Positions 43,870 through 52,869 of a stretch of DNA of 64,000 nt are shown in pieces. Made by a program: the position numbers and the translations under genes. Each line of letters begins with the position of its first letter. Position 1 is the first letter of the stretch. The notes under the pieces are model-generated. The model did not search any database. It saw only the letters and a list, made by a program, of their open reading frames with translations, and was not told the origin of the DNA. Source of the stretch: Neorhizobium galegae (GTDB lineage Bacteria; Pseudomonadota; Alphaproteobacteria; Rhizobiales; Rhizobiaceae); assembly GCF_017877055.1 (NCBI RefSeq), contig NZ_JAGIPG010000003.1, positions 496,001-560,000 on the forward strand, given 5' to 3'.

Positions 43870-43983
43870 CGTTCAAAACTCCTGCCGGACAATCATGCAT
43901 CCTATGACAATCTTCTCGCATCGCGAGACATATTGCACTAGCATTTTTGCACTGCCGCATATCTGCGGCGCGGGGGTCCATTC

Positions 43984-45198
43984 ATGCTCTATCAGGCCTA
44001 TCAACTCCAGGATGATTTCCTCGCTCCGATGCGCGATCTTGCCCGGCGCCTGCAACTGATGTCCTCCACCTTGTTCTTCGGCGCCGGCAGCGATATGGGT
44101 CGGCATGCCGCCGCGGCACTCGAGTTGATGTCGCGCTTCAAGATCACCCACGAGCGACCGGAATTCGAGATTACCTCGGTCACGATCGGCAATCGCGACG
44201 TGCCGATATCAGTCGAGACTGCACTCGACCTGCCCTTCGGCCGCCTCCTGCATTTCGTCGCCGATGTCGATACGCCCCGCCCGCGGGTTCTGGTGGTCGC
44301 GCCGCTCTCCGGTCATTTCGCGACGCTGTTGCGCGGCACGGTCCAGACGCTGTTGAAGGATCACGACGTCTATATCACCGACTGGGCCAATGCGCGGGAC
44401 GTTTCCACGGCCGCCGGCCGCTTCGGCATGGACGATTATGTCGACTACATCATCCGTTTCCTGGAAGAGATCGGACCGCGCGGACACATCCTCGCAGTCT
44501 GCCAGCCCTGCGTTCAGGCGCTGGTTGCCGTCGCCGTCATGTCGGAGGCGAAGAACCCGGCAACCCCGCGCACCATGACGCTCATGGCCGGGCCGGTCGA
44601 TACGCGCGAGAGCCCGACCAAGGTCAACGAACTTGCGGTCTCGAAGCCGCTGTCCTGGTTCAAGAGCGAGCTGATCACCGGCGTTCCGATGGGCTTTCCG
44701 GGCAGCGGACGGCGCGTCTATCCCGGCTTCCTGCAGCTCGTCGCCTTCATGAGCATGAACATGGAGCGCCATGTCGACGCGCACCGCAAGCTCTACCGCC
44801 ACCTCGCCCAGGGCGAGACGGCCGAGGCGAACAAGATCAAGCATTTCTACGACGAATATTTCGCCGTGCTCGACATGACCGAGGAATTCTACATCGAGAC
44901 CATCGACCGGGTGTTCCAGAGGGCGGAACTGGCGAGCGGCACCTACACCCACCATGGCCGGAAGGTGGATCCGAACCATATCCACGCCACGGCGCTTCTG
45001 ACCGTCGAGGGCGGGCGCGACGATATCTGCGGGCTCGGCCAGACTTCGGCGGCCCACGAACTCTGTCACTCGCTGCGGCCGCACCTGCGCCGCCACCATC
45101 TGCAGGCCAATGTCGGGCACTATGGTGTCTTCAGTGGGCGCCGGTGGGAGAAGGAAATCTATCCCGTCGTGCGCAACCTGATCCTCGCAATGGAATGA
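43984..45198 (+). CDS. phaZ: Intracellular polyhydroxybutyrate depolymerase
   Basis: The 404-residue alpha/beta hydrolase has a lipase-box-like VCQPCVQA near residue 179, in which cysteine replaces the usual serine nucleophile, as in the Ralstonia-type PhaZ1 family. YQAYQLQDDFLAPMR at the start, ITDWANARDVS near residue 131 and a late histidine in HLQANVGHYGVFSG complete the family pattern. It degrades stored poly-3-hydroxybutyrate granules to oligomers. It is a single gene here, but stands beside the malonyl-CoA genes. Confidence 0.9.
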   Translation: MLYQAYQLQDDFLAPMRDLARRLQLMSSTLFFGAGSDMGRHAAAALELMSRFKITHERPEFEITSVTIGNRDVPISVETALDLPFGRLLHFVADVDTPRPRVLVVAPLSGHFATLLRGTVQTLLKDHDVYITDWANARDVSTAAGRFGMDDYVDYIIRFLEEIGPRGHILAVCQPCVQALVAVAVMSEAKNPATPRTMTLMAGPVDTRESPTKVNELAVSKPLSWFKSELITGVPMGFPGSGRRVYPGFLQLVAFMSMNMERHVDAHRKLYRHLAQGETAEANKIKHFYDEYFAVLDMTEEFYIETIDRVFQRAELASGTYTHHGRKVDPNHIHATALLTVEGGRDDICGLGQTSAAHELCHSLRPHLRRHHLQANVGHYGVFSGRRWEKEIYPVVRNLILAME

Positions 45199-45223
45199 CG
45201 GCAAAGGCGCCGAGTCTCATACC

Positions 45224-45259
45224 TTGACTTGCATACGATCCTCTATCTGCTGTATGCAA
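45224..45259 (+). promoter_or_regulatory. matA promoter region with GntR-type inverted repeat
   Basis: A -35-like TTGACT begins at 45224. The eight-base arms TTGCATAC (45229-45236) and GTATGCAA (45252-45259) are perfect inverses 21 bases apart start to start for the GCATAC/GTATGC cores, two helical turns. The same TTGCATACGA half-site occurs before the UGSC gene. The likely protein is the FCD-type GntR encoded at 50920. Confidence 0.6.
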
Positions 45260-45280
45260 TGAACGGGTAGGAGAAAAAAG

Positions 45281-46654
45281 ATGAGCAGCAGGGATCCGGT
45301 TTTTGGCTGGTGGGACGCTCCACCGTTTATCGGAGAGCTGATCCAGTCCTTGTCCGGTCGCGGCCGGGCCTTGTTCGGCCTCTCATCACCGCCGGTGCAG
45401 AACCGCGATCTCGTGGGGCTTGCGGAGATGATCCTGTCGCGCCGCGGCGAAGTCTCCGGCGCCATCCTCGCCGAAGCCTTCCTCGAGGCCTACCGACAGG
45501 TCAGCGCCTCGGACCGAGACGCCTTCATGCGCGCGCTTCTGGATCGTTTCGGCCCCGACCGAACGGTCTTGGATGGCGCGGCCGCAGCCTATAACACCGA
45601 GCCCAGCGCAGAAAATATTGCCAGGCTGCACGAGGCGGCTGAACCGCGCCGGCAGGAGCTTTTCCGCCGTATCAATTTCGCCAAGCGCGGCACCGCGACG
45701 TTGGTCGAGATGCGCGAACATCTGATGGACATGTTGTCCAAGGAGCCGGCGCTGCAGCCGGTCGACCTCGATTTCTGCCATCTCTTCTCCTCATGGTTCA
45801 ACCGGGGTTTCCTGATGTTGCGATCGATCGACTGGACCACGCCCGCCAATATCCTGGAGGCGCTGATCCGCTATGAAGCCGTGCACGATATTGATGGCTG
45901 GGATGACCTGCGCCGGCGACTGGCGCCGGCTGACCGGCGTTGCTTCGGCTTCTTCCATCCCCAACTTGAAGACGAGCCGCTGATCTTCGTCGAGGTGGCG
46001 TTGACCGACCATCTGCCTGCCTCGGTCGATGCGCTTCTCGCCCGCGACCGCCAGCCGCTGGAAGTGCAGCAGGCGACGACGGCGGTGTTTTATTCGATTT
46101 CCAACTGCCAGCGCGGCCTTGCCGGCATTTCACTCGGCAATTTCCTCATCAAACAGGTGGTGAACGACCTGAAGCGCGACTTGCCGCGGCTCGAAAATTT
46201 CGTGACTTTATCCCCCATCCCGGGCTTCGGCGCATGGTTGCGCGGCGAAAGCCGCGTGACCGACAGCGAGGAGATCAGCCAAGAAAAGCAGCGGCTTATC
46301 GCCAGGCTTGAAGGTGACTGGGCCTCTGCCGGCGAACACGAACTCGACCAGGTCCGGCGCGCCATGCTGCCGCTCGGGGCACATTACCTGTTGAACGTCC
46401 GGCGCGGCAATGGCCGACCGGTGGATCCCGTTGCCCGTTTCCATCTCGGCAACGGGGCGCAGGCCGAGAGGCTCAATTTCCTCGGCGACCGGTCGCCGAA
46501 GGGCATGCGCCAGTCATACGGCCTGATGGTCAACTATCGCTACCGGCTCGGCGAAATCGAGAAAAATCACGAGGCTTATGCCGAAAACGGCCATATCGCG
46601 GCGACGCCGGCGCTGCGCAAGCTGGCCCAACCGGTTTCCCAGGAGGTGTTTTAA
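45281..46654 (+). CDS. matA: Malonyl-CoA decarboxylase
   Basis: The 457-residue protein has the MCD helical N-terminal domain and the acetyltransferase-like catalytic domain. HPQLEDEPLIFVEVALTDHL near residue 226 and FYSISNCQRGLAGISLGNFL near residue 271 are conserved blocks, and YRLGEIEKNHEAYAENG lies near the C-terminus. It turns malonyl-CoA into acetyl-CoA and CO2. It overlaps matB by one base (TAATG), so the two are coupled, as in Rhizobium trifolii matAB. No matC carrier gene is adjacent. Confidence 0.93.
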   Translation: MSSRDPVFGWWDAPPFIGELIQSLSGRGRALFGLSSPPVQNRDLVGLAEMILSRRGEVSGAILAEAFLEAYRQVSASDRDAFMRALLDRFGPDRTVLDGAAAAYNTEPSAENIARLHEAAEPRRQELFRRINFAKRGTATLVEMREHLMDMLSKEPALQPVDLDFCHLFSSWFNRGFLMLRSIDWTTPANILEALIRYEAVHDIDGWDDLRRRLAPADRRCFGFFHPQLEDEPLIFVEVALTDHLPASVDALLARDRQPLEVQQATTAVFYSISNCQRGLAGISLGNFLIKQVVNDLKRDLPRLENFVTLSPIPGFGAWLRGESRVTDSEEISQEKQRLIARLEGDWASAGEHELDQVRRAMLPLGAHYLLNVRRGNGRPVDPVARFHLGNGAQAERLNFLGDRSPKGMRQSYGLMVNYRYRLGEIEKNHEAYAENGHIAATPALRKLAQPVSQEVF

Positions 46655-48183
46655 TGGCTGGTAACCTCTACGACGCGCTGCTCGGCGGGCTCGACCGGGA
46701 GGATCGGCTGCTCCTGACGGACGAAACGGTGGGCACGATGAGCTACCGCGCCTTCGCCGATCAATGCGCGAAGCTTGCCGGAGCACTTCTCGAAGCCGGC
46801 CTGCGGCCAGGCGACCGAGTCGCCGTCCAGGCGGAAAAGTCGGTCGCGGCGCTGGCGCTGTATCTGGCGACAGTCCGCGCAGGCGGCATCTATCTGCCAC
46901 TCAACATCGCCTACACGCCGGCAGAAATCGAATATTTCCTGACCGATGCCGAGCCCGCGATCTTCGTCTGCGACCCGTCGAAGCTCGATGCGCTCCAGCC
47001 GATCGCCAAGGCCGCCGGCGCGAAAATCCTGACACTCGACCCAGTGGGGAAGGGGACGCTGAGCGATGCTGCCGCCATCGCCACGCCGATTGCCGAAACC
47101 TCGGCGCGGGGCGGAGCGGATATTGCCGCAATCCTCTACACGTCCGGCACGACGGGGCGCTCCAAGGGCGCCATGCTCAGCCACGACAATCTCCTGTCGA
47201 ACGCGACGTCGCTGGTCGAAAGCTGGCGTTTCACCGACAAGGACGTACTGATCCACGCGCTGCCGATCTTCCACACCCACGGGCTTTTCGTCGCGACCAA
47301 CGTGGTGCTCGCCTCGCGCGCCTCGATGATTTTCCAGCCGAAATTCGATCCGAACAAGATCATGGAGGCGATGCCAAAGGCGACCGTGCTGATGGGCGTG
47401 CCGACCTTCTACACCCGGTTGCTGCAACATCCGGGGCTCGACAAGGGTAGCACCGCGCATATGCGCCTCTTTGTCTCCGGATCGGCGCCGCTTCTGTCTG
47501 AGACCCACGAGGAATGGCAGGCGCGCACCGGCCACGCCATCCTCGAGCGCTACGGCATGACCGAGACCAACATGAACACCTCGAATCCCTATGAGGGACG
47601 GCGTGTGGCCGGCACGGTGGGTTTCCCGCTGCCGGGCGTTGAAGTGCGGGTCACGGATCCCGAAACCGGTGCCTTATTCGGCACGGAAGAAATCGGCATG
47701 ATCGAGGTGCGTGGCCCGAACGTGTTTTCGGGCTATTGGCGCATGCCGGAAAAAACGGCCTCAGAATTCCGCAAGGACGGGTTCTTCATCACCGGCGACC
47801 TCGGGAAGATCGACAAGGATGGTTATGTCCACATCGTCGGCCGCGGCAAGGACCTCATCATCACCGGCGGCTACAATGTATACCCGAAAGAGGTGGAAAT
47901 GGAGATCGACGCCATGCCGGGCGTCACGGAAAGCGCCGTCTTCGGCGTCAAGCATCCGGATTTCGGTGAGGGCATCATTGCCGCGATCGTCCTGAAACCA
48001 GGTGCCCATTTGACCGAACAGGAGGTCATCAAGGCATTGGACGGCCGTCTGGCAGGCTATAAGCGCCCGAAAAAGGTGGCGTTCATGGCTGAACTGCCGC
48101 GCAATACGATGGGCAAGGTCCAGAAGAATATACTCCGCGATCAGTTTTCCGGAACTTTCGAGCCCGCGGCAATCGCAAAATAG
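46654..48183 (+). CDS. matB: Malonyl-CoA synthetase
   Basis: The 509-residue ANL-superfamily ligase has the AMP-binding motif ILYTSGTTGRSKGAMLSHDN near residue 161, ERYGMTETNMNTSNPY near residue 300 and the C-terminal GRGKDLIITGGYNVYPKEVE near residue 399 with a catalytic lysine in RNTMGKVQKN. It makes malonyl-CoA from malonate, CoA and ATP. Together MatB and MatA convert malonate to acetyl-CoA. The binding-protein-dependent importer downstream may supply the substrate. Confidence 0.92.
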   Translation: MAGNLYDALLGGLDREDRLLLTDETVGTMSYRAFADQCAKLAGALLEAGLRPGDRVAVQAEKSVAALALYLATVRAGGIYLPLNIAYTPAEIEYFLTDAEPAIFVCDPSKLDALQPIAKAAGAKILTLDPVGKGTLSDAAAIATPIAETSARGGADIAAILYTSGTTGRSKGAMLSHDNLLSNATSLVESWRFTDKDVLIHALPIFHTHGLFVATNVVLASRASMIFQPKFDPNKIMEAMPKATVLMGVPTFYTRLLQHPGLDKGSTAHMRLFVSGSAPLLSETHEEWQARTGHAILERYGMTETNMNTSNPYEGRRVAGTVGFPLPGVEVRVTDPETGALFGTEEIGMIEVRGPNVFSGYWRMPEKTASEFRKDGFFITGDLGKIDKDGYVHIVGRGKDLIITGGYNVYPKEVEMEIDAMPGVTESAVFGVKHPDFGEGIIAAIVLKPGAHLTEQEVIKALDGRLAGYKRPKKVAFMAELPRNTMGKVQKNILRDQFSGTFEPAAIAK

Positions 48184-48202
48184 GCGATCGTGATTTTAGG
48201 AC

Positions 48203-48243
48203 TTGACGGCTGATGTATACGCGTGGACTATGAATTGCATACG
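48203..48243 (+). promoter_or_regulatory. Promoter and GntR-type half-sites before the UGSC gene
   Basis: TTGACG (48203-48208), 17 bases, then GACTAT (48226-48231) gives a plausible sigma-70 promoter. GTATAC (48215-48220) lies in the spacer and TTGCATACGA (48235-48244) just after the -10. Their starts are 22 bases apart, close to the matA spacing, and the second half-site is identical to that of matA for ten bases. Confidence 0.6.
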
Positions 48244-48271
48244 AGCACGGATCATTTCGGGAGGAAATGGG

Positions 48272-49939
48272 ATGTTGCAACAGGGGAAGCCGGAGAGCGC
48301 TCAGCCGCTTGCCACCGTCCACAACCCGATGGGTTATCCGCCAAAGGTCAGCCGCAAACAGCCGGCTGATCGGCCCGCCAGCCTCGACGGCAAGGTCGTC
48401 TATCTCGTTGACAGCCGCTTTGACGATTCGGTCGAGCTCCTGAAGGAGGTCGAGGCCTGGTTTGCACGCAATATGCCGTCCGTCGACATACGCATCCGCC
48501 AGATGGCGAACACCTATTCCAAGGACGATCCGCAGCTCTGGGAAGAGATCAGGGCGAACGGAGATGCCGCGATCATCGGCGTCGGCCATTGCAGCACCTG
48601 CGCACCGGCTGTCACCACCCACGCGATCACGCTCGAAACCAAATACGGCGTGCCGACCGCGGCGATCCATACCGATAAGTTCGACAAGGTGGTCCGCTCG
48701 GTCGCCAAGATGGGCGGGCTTTCCCAGCAGCCGCTCGTCTTCGTGCCGCAGCCGGTCATGGGTAAAACGCCAGAAGAGCTGCGTGCGTATGTGGAAGGCC
48801 TCGATCCGATCAGTGGCAAGCCGGTCATGAAGGAGATCGTCGAGGCACTCACCGTCGGGCTCTCGGCAAGCGCCGAGGACGCGCAGTTCGAGCGCAGCAC
48901 GCCGCGTTTCGTCGAGCCGGACACCGAGGACAACCTCCACGCCGCCTTCCTGCGCAACAGCTGGACCGACAAGCTGCCGATCATCCTGCCGACCGATGCC
49001 CGCGTGGCCGACATGCTGGCCGGCACGAAACGTAAGCCGGACGAGGTCGTCGGGCACATGCAGCCGACCACCAATCGCGGCCTCTGGGAATATACGGTCG
49101 AAAAGGTCGCGGTAAACGCCGTCATGGCCGGCGCATCGCCGGAATATTTCCCCGTGATCCTAGCGCTGGCGGCGGCACAGGTCTCCGCCCGCGGATCGAC
49201 CTCCAGCTCGGCTGCAGCGATGGCCGTCGTCAACGGGCCTGTTCGCAACGAGATCGGCATGAACTGCGGCGTCGGCGCGCTCGGCCCCTATAGTCATGCC
49301 AATGCCACGATCGGCCGCGCCTTCGGGCTCCTGTCTCAGAACCTGCAGGGCGGCTCGGTTGTGGGCGAAACCTTCATGGGGTCGCTCGGCAACAACTATA
49401 CCTACAACAACCTCACCTTCGCGGAAAACGAGGAGCGCAGCCCGTGGGAGCCGCTGCATGTGCAGAAAGGTTTCGACGCCAAGGCGAGCACCGTCAGCCT
49501 CTTCCACGGCTGCCGTTCCACGACATTCAGCCTCGGCCTGCGCAAGGAATACTGGCGGGAGCACGTGCGCGACATGCTGCTCGGCACCGATGCGATCACA
49601 GCGCCCACGTTGGTGCTCGACCCGATCTGCGCAAGGCAGTTCATCGACCGCGGCGGGTTCGTCAACAAACAGGACCTGCTCGATTTCATCTACGAGACGG
49701 CGCAGATGCCGGCCGGCCGTTACTGGGACCTGCAGCTCGTCCAAAACTACATCTATCCCCGCGCCACGTTCGGCGAGGAGCCGATGGCCGGCAAGCTGAA
49801 GGCCGGCAAGGACGAGCTCATCCATATCTTCCGCCCGCAGGACATCAACGTCGTGGTCGTCGGTGGCGAGTCCAACGGCTACTGGCAGATCTACGGCGCG
49901 CATTACCGCACCACCGTTTCCATCGACGATTGGCGCTGA
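48272..49939 (+). CDS. UGSC-family protein, cysteine form
   Basis: The 555-residue protein shows VYLVDSRFDDSVELLKEVEA near residue 42 and DPQLWEEIRANGDAAIIGVG near residue 85, immediately followed by HCSTCAPA. Cys107-Ser-Thr-Cys110 occupies the position of the Sec-Gly-Ser-Cys motif that names the UGSC selenoprotein family, so this is a selenium-free homologue. The C-terminal 350 residues (HMQPTTNRGLWEYTVEKVAV, GSTSSSAAAMAVVNGPVRNE, INVVVVGGESNGYWQIYG) form a second, conserved region I cannot name. There is no signal peptide, so it is cytosolic. GGGAGG precedes ATG 48272. A thioredoxin-reductase-like gene follows one base after its stop and is its likely electron donor. The reaction is unknown. 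Confidence 0.75.
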   Translation: MLQQGKPESAQPLATVHNPMGYPPKVSRKQPADRPASLDGKVVYLVDSRFDDSVELLKEVEAWFARNMPSVDIRIRQMANTYSKDDPQLWEEIRANGDAAIIGVGHCSTCAPAVTTHAITLETKYGVPTAAIHTDKFDKVVRSVAKMGGLSQQPLVFVPQPVMGKTPEELRAYVEGLDPISGKPVMKEIVEALTVGLSASAEDAQFERSTPRFVEPDTEDNLHAAFLRNSWTDKLPIILPTDARVADMLAGTKRKPDEVVGHMQPTTNRGLWEYTVEKVAVNAVMAGASPEYFPVILALAAAQVSARGSTSSSAAAMAVVNGPVRNEIGMNCGVGALGPYSHANATIGRAFGLLSQNLQGGSVVGETFMGSLGNNYTYNNLTFAENEERSPWEPLHVQKGFDAKASTVSLFHGCRSTTFSLGLRKEYWREHVRDMLLGTDAITAPTLVLDPICARQFIDRGGFVNKQDLLDFIYETAQMPAGRYWDLQLVQNYIYPRATFGEEPMAGKLKAGKDELIHIFRPQDINVVVVGGESNGYWQIYGAHYRTTVSIDDWR

Positions 49940-49940
49940 G

Positions 49941-50915
49941 ATGGCGAACGACTACGACATCGCAGTCATCGGTGCCGGCGTGGCGGGCCTCAATGCGGCG
50001 ATCGCCGCTGCCCGGCATGGAGCCCGCACGATCGTCATCGACATGCTCGGCGCCGGCGGCCAGGTGATCAATGTCGACCGCATCGACAATTTTCCGGGTC
50101 CGAGCGAGGGCATGTCCGGTTTCGAACTCGGCCCGATGCTGCAGATGCAGGCGGACGAGGCCGGCGTCGAATTCGCGCTCGACACGATCGAGATCGTCTC
50201 GAAGACGGATACTGGCTTCCGCATCGCCGGTGCCGATCTCGATCTTAACGTCGGCGCGGTGATCATCGCCGCAGGATCGGCCAAGCGCACGCTCGGCATT
50301 CCGGGCGAAACGGAATTCGAAGGCCGCGGCGTTTCCCATTGCGCCTCCTGTGACGGACCGCTGATGCGCGGCAAGGACGTTTGCATCGTCGGCGGCGGGG
50401 ATTCCGCACTCGACGAGGCGCTGGCGCTTGTCCCGCACGCCGCCCGCATCACCGTCATTCATCGCGGCCCGCGCCTCGGGGCAAGCGCCGCCCTGCAGGC
50501 GAAAGCGCGGGAGGCCTCCAATATCGAAGTGAGACTCAACACGATGGCGACCGCAGTTCGCGGCGAAGGCGGCGTCAACGCCTTAACCGTCCGCGATCTT
50601 TCGACTGGCGCCGAGGACGACATACCCTGCCATGGCGTCTTTGTTTATGTCGGGCTGGAGCCTAATACCTCTTTCCTCGGCGATACGGTGACGCTCGCCC
50701 CGGACGGCAGGATCGTCGTCGATCTCGACATGCAGACGTCGGTGCCGGGCATTTTCGCGGCCGGCGACATCCGCGACCGCTCGGTTGCACATCTGGCGGC
50801 CTCCGCTGGTGACGGCGTGACGGCGGCAATTTACGCCGTGCGTTATCTCGCGGAACAGGGCGGGAATACCCAACAGGCGGAGCTGCTTTTTGCGGCGGTC
50901 GCATCGGCAGGATAG
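49941..50915 (+). CDS. Thioredoxin-reductase-like FAD/NAD(P) oxidoreductase
   Basis: The 324-residue protein has the FAD fold IAVIGAGVAGLNAAIAAARH at residues 8-27, the NAD(P) fold CIVGGGDSALDEALALV near residue 148 and the C-terminal FAD motif VPGIFAAGDIRDRSVAHLA near residue 280. The redox-active pair is Cys134-Ala-Ser-Cys137 (CASCDGP), a variant of the usual CATC. All features of low-molecular-weight thioredoxin reductase are kept, yet it lies between the UGSC gene and a regulator rather than near a thioredoxin. I infer that it reduces the CSTC site of its neighbour. Confidence 0.88.
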   Translation: MANDYDIAVIGAGVAGLNAAIAAARHGARTIVIDMLGAGGQVINVDRIDNFPGPSEGMSGFELGPMLQMQADEAGVEFALDTIEIVSKTDTGFRIAGADLDLNVGAVIIAAGSAKRTLGIPGETEFEGRGVSHCASCDGPLMRGKDVCIVGGGDSALDEALALVPHAARITVIHRGPRLGASAALQAKAREASNIEVRLNTMATAVRGEGGVNALTVRDLSTGAEDDIPCHGVFVYVGLEPNTSFLGDTVTLAPDGRIVVDLDMQTSVPGIFAAGDIRDRSVAHLAASAGDGVTAAIYAVRYLAEQGGNTQQAELLFAAVASAG

Positions 50916-50919
50916 GCCT

Positions 50920-51609
50920 ATGAACGTGCAAATCAAAGGCAAGCAGGGCAAACCAAGCGTTCGCGATGCGATCGAGCAGGATATCGTCACCGGATTCTAT
51001 GCCCCCGGCGACCGGCTCGACGAGGCGGGGCTTGCCGCGCGGCATCAGGTTTCCCGCACGCCGGTGCGTGAGGCGCTGATCCAGCTCAGCACCATGGGTC
51101 TCGTCAAGATGGTGCCCAATCGCGGCGCTTTCGTCACTCAGCTGACGATCACCGAGCTTGTCGAAATGTTCGAGGTGATGGGCGAACTTGAGGCCATGTG
51201 CGCCCGGCTTGCCGCTCGCCGCATCCGCCCGGAACAGCTCAAACTGCTCGAGGAGGCGCAAGCTGCCTGCGCCACGGCCCAGCAGGCCGGCAATTCGGAC
51301 GATTATTATTACGCAAACGCCGAATTTCACCGGGTGATCTACGAGGCGAGCGGTAACGGGTTTCTGGCGGAAAACGCCCATGCGCTGCAGCGCCGGCTGA
51401 AACCCTATAGGCGCCTGCAGTTGCGGGTCCCCGGGCGCGTCAACAGTTCGTTGTCCGAGCACGAGGAGGTGCTCGCGGCGATCCGTGCCCGCGACGACGC
51501 CCGCGCCCGGGATGCGATGCGCAACCACGTGGTCATCCAGGGCGAATATTTCAGCGACTTCCTGGCGCTGATGCGCCCGGTGGAACGCCAGTTGATCCCC
51601 GGTGAATGA
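50920..51609 (+). CDS. GntR family regulator, FCD subgroup
   Basis: This 229-residue protein has an N-terminal winged helix (VRDAIEQDIVTGFYAPGDRL, HQVSRTPVREALIQLSTMGL) and a C-terminal all-helical FCD domain; its metal-site histidines are in NAEFHRVIY, LSEHEEVL and MRNHVV. FCD regulators usually bind carboxylic acids through this metal site. The gene is third in the operon and starts four bases after the flavoprotein. It is the obvious candidate for the GCATAC half-sites before matA and the UGSC gene. Confidence 0.88.
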   Translation: MNVQIKGKQGKPSVRDAIEQDIVTGFYAPGDRLDEAGLAARHQVSRTPVREALIQLSTMGLVKMVPNRGAFVTQLTITELVEMFEVMGELEAMCARLAARRIRPEQLKLLEEAQAACATAQQAGNSDDYYYANAEFHRVIYEASGNGFLAENAHALQRRLKPYRRLQLRVPGRVNSSLSEHEEVLAAIRARDDARARDAMRNHVVIQGEYFSDFLALMRPVERQLIPGE

Positions 51610-51722
51610 TGAGGAGCATAATCGGTGAGGATCGATTGCGGCGGAAGGAAAACATGAAGTTTTAAGCTCGGGAGGGTCGGGCTTTTTGCCGGCAATGGGC
51701 CGGATCAAAGGGAGGAGAGATC

Positions 51723-52772
51723 ATGAAGCATGCCATTACCTATGTGGCTGGCCTGGTTCCGGCATTCTTGCTGGCGGCCGGTCTTGCCGGCGCGGCTGAA
51801 ATGACGGCCGGCGAAAAACAGCTCTACGACGCCGCCAAGAAGGAAGGCTCCGTCACCTGGTACGTCTCCCAGACGACTACCGAGTTCGCCGACGGCATGT
51901 GCGGCCTGTTCAAGAAGAAATATGCCGGCGTCGAGTGCAACGTCGTGCGCGCCTCCGGCCAGGTCATCTTCCAGCGCCTCGTGCAGGAACTTCAGGCCAA
52001 GGCCGTCCAGGGCGACCTGATGTCGACCAATGACGACGGCCAGATGCTGCAGCTCAAAGAACAGGGCGCGCTTGCCCAGTTCGCACCGGAAAACCTCAAG
52101 GACATGGTGCCGGAACTTCGGGCGCTCGCCGACAAGGAAAACTACTGGATCACGTCGGGCGTCTCGCCTCTCGTCATCGCCTACAACACCAAGCTGGTGA
52201 CCGAGGCGGAAGCGCCGAAGAACTGGACCGATCTTGCCGATCCGAAGTGGAAAGGCCAGGTCGCCATCGGCCATCCGAGCTTCTCCGGCAGCGTCGGGCT
52301 CTGGACGGTGCTGATGAACGATCTCTACGGCTGGGACTTCTTCAAGAATATCGAGAAAAACAAGCCCCAGATCGGCCGTTCAGTGGCCGACGGGCATAAC
52401 CTCGTCGCCTCGGGGGAACGTAAGGTGGCGCTGGCACCGCTGCCGCTGATCCTGTCGGACGCGATCCTCAAAAAGGTGCCGATCGGCGTCGTCTACCCGA
52501 CCGACGGTGCCCTGCTGCCGCCCTCGGCAACCGCAATCCTGAAGGACGCACCGCATCCCAACGCAGCAAGGCTGTTCGAGAATTTCCTGCTCGGACCGGA
52601 GATCGCCGAATACTTCGCCAAGGATTACCGCTATCCGCTTCGGGCCGGCGTGCCGCTGGCAGACGGCATGCGTCCGCTCAGCAGCTACAAGACGAAGTCG
52701 ATTGCGACGGCCGATGGCATCAAAAAGCTGCCTGAGGTCCAGGAGAAGTTCCGCGACACGTTCGGGATCTGA
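51723..52772 (+). CDS. ABC transporter substrate-binding protein, Fe(III)/polyamine type
   Basis: The 349-residue protein has a signal peptide to about residue 22 (GLAGA/AEMTA), then EGSVTWYVSQTTTEFADGM, NDDGQMLQLKEQGALAQFAP and the typical TDGALLPPSATAILKDAPHP near residue 260. This is the AfuA/FbpA/PotD-like fold. Because the tyrosines of iron binders are not clearly present and the neighbours are metabolic genes, an organic ligand is as likely as ferric iron. GGGAGGAG precedes the ATG. Tandem hairpins follow it. The 113 bases before it contain no gene. Confidence 0.85.
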   Translation: MKHAITYVAGLVPAFLLAAGLAGAAEMTAGEKQLYDAAKKEGSVTWYVSQTTTEFADGMCGLFKKKYAGVECNVVRASGQVIFQRLVQELQAKAVQGDLMSTNDDGQMLQLKEQGALAQFAPENLKDMVPELRALADKENYWITSGVSPLVIAYNTKLVTEAEAPKNWTDLADPKWKGQVAIGHPSFSGSVGLWTVLMNDLYGWDFFKNIEKNKPQIGRSVADGHNLVASGERKVALAPLPLILSDAILKKVPIGVVYPTDGALLPPSATAILKDAPHPNAARLFENFLLGPEIAEYFAKDYRYPLRAGVPLADGMRPLSSYKTKSIATADGIKKLPEVQEKFRDTFGI

Positions 52773-52782
52773 ACCGTAACCG

Positions 52783-52836
52783 GGAGGCCGGCACCTGCCG
52801 GCCTCCGCCCATCACGCCCGACGGCGTGATTTGTTT
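52783..52836 (+). terminator. Tandem hairpins between binding-protein and permease genes
   Basis: First hairpin: GGAGGCCGGC (52783-52792), loop ACCT, GCCGGCCTCC (52797-52806), ten perfect pairs. Second: ATCACGCC (52811-52818), loop CGAC, GGCGTGAT (52823-52830), then TTGTTT, a good Rho-independent terminator. They should make permease and ATPase levels much lower than binding-protein levels. Confidence 0.75.
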
Positions 52837-52869
52837 CCGACGCCTCCAGTGACAAAGCGAGCGCCGATC

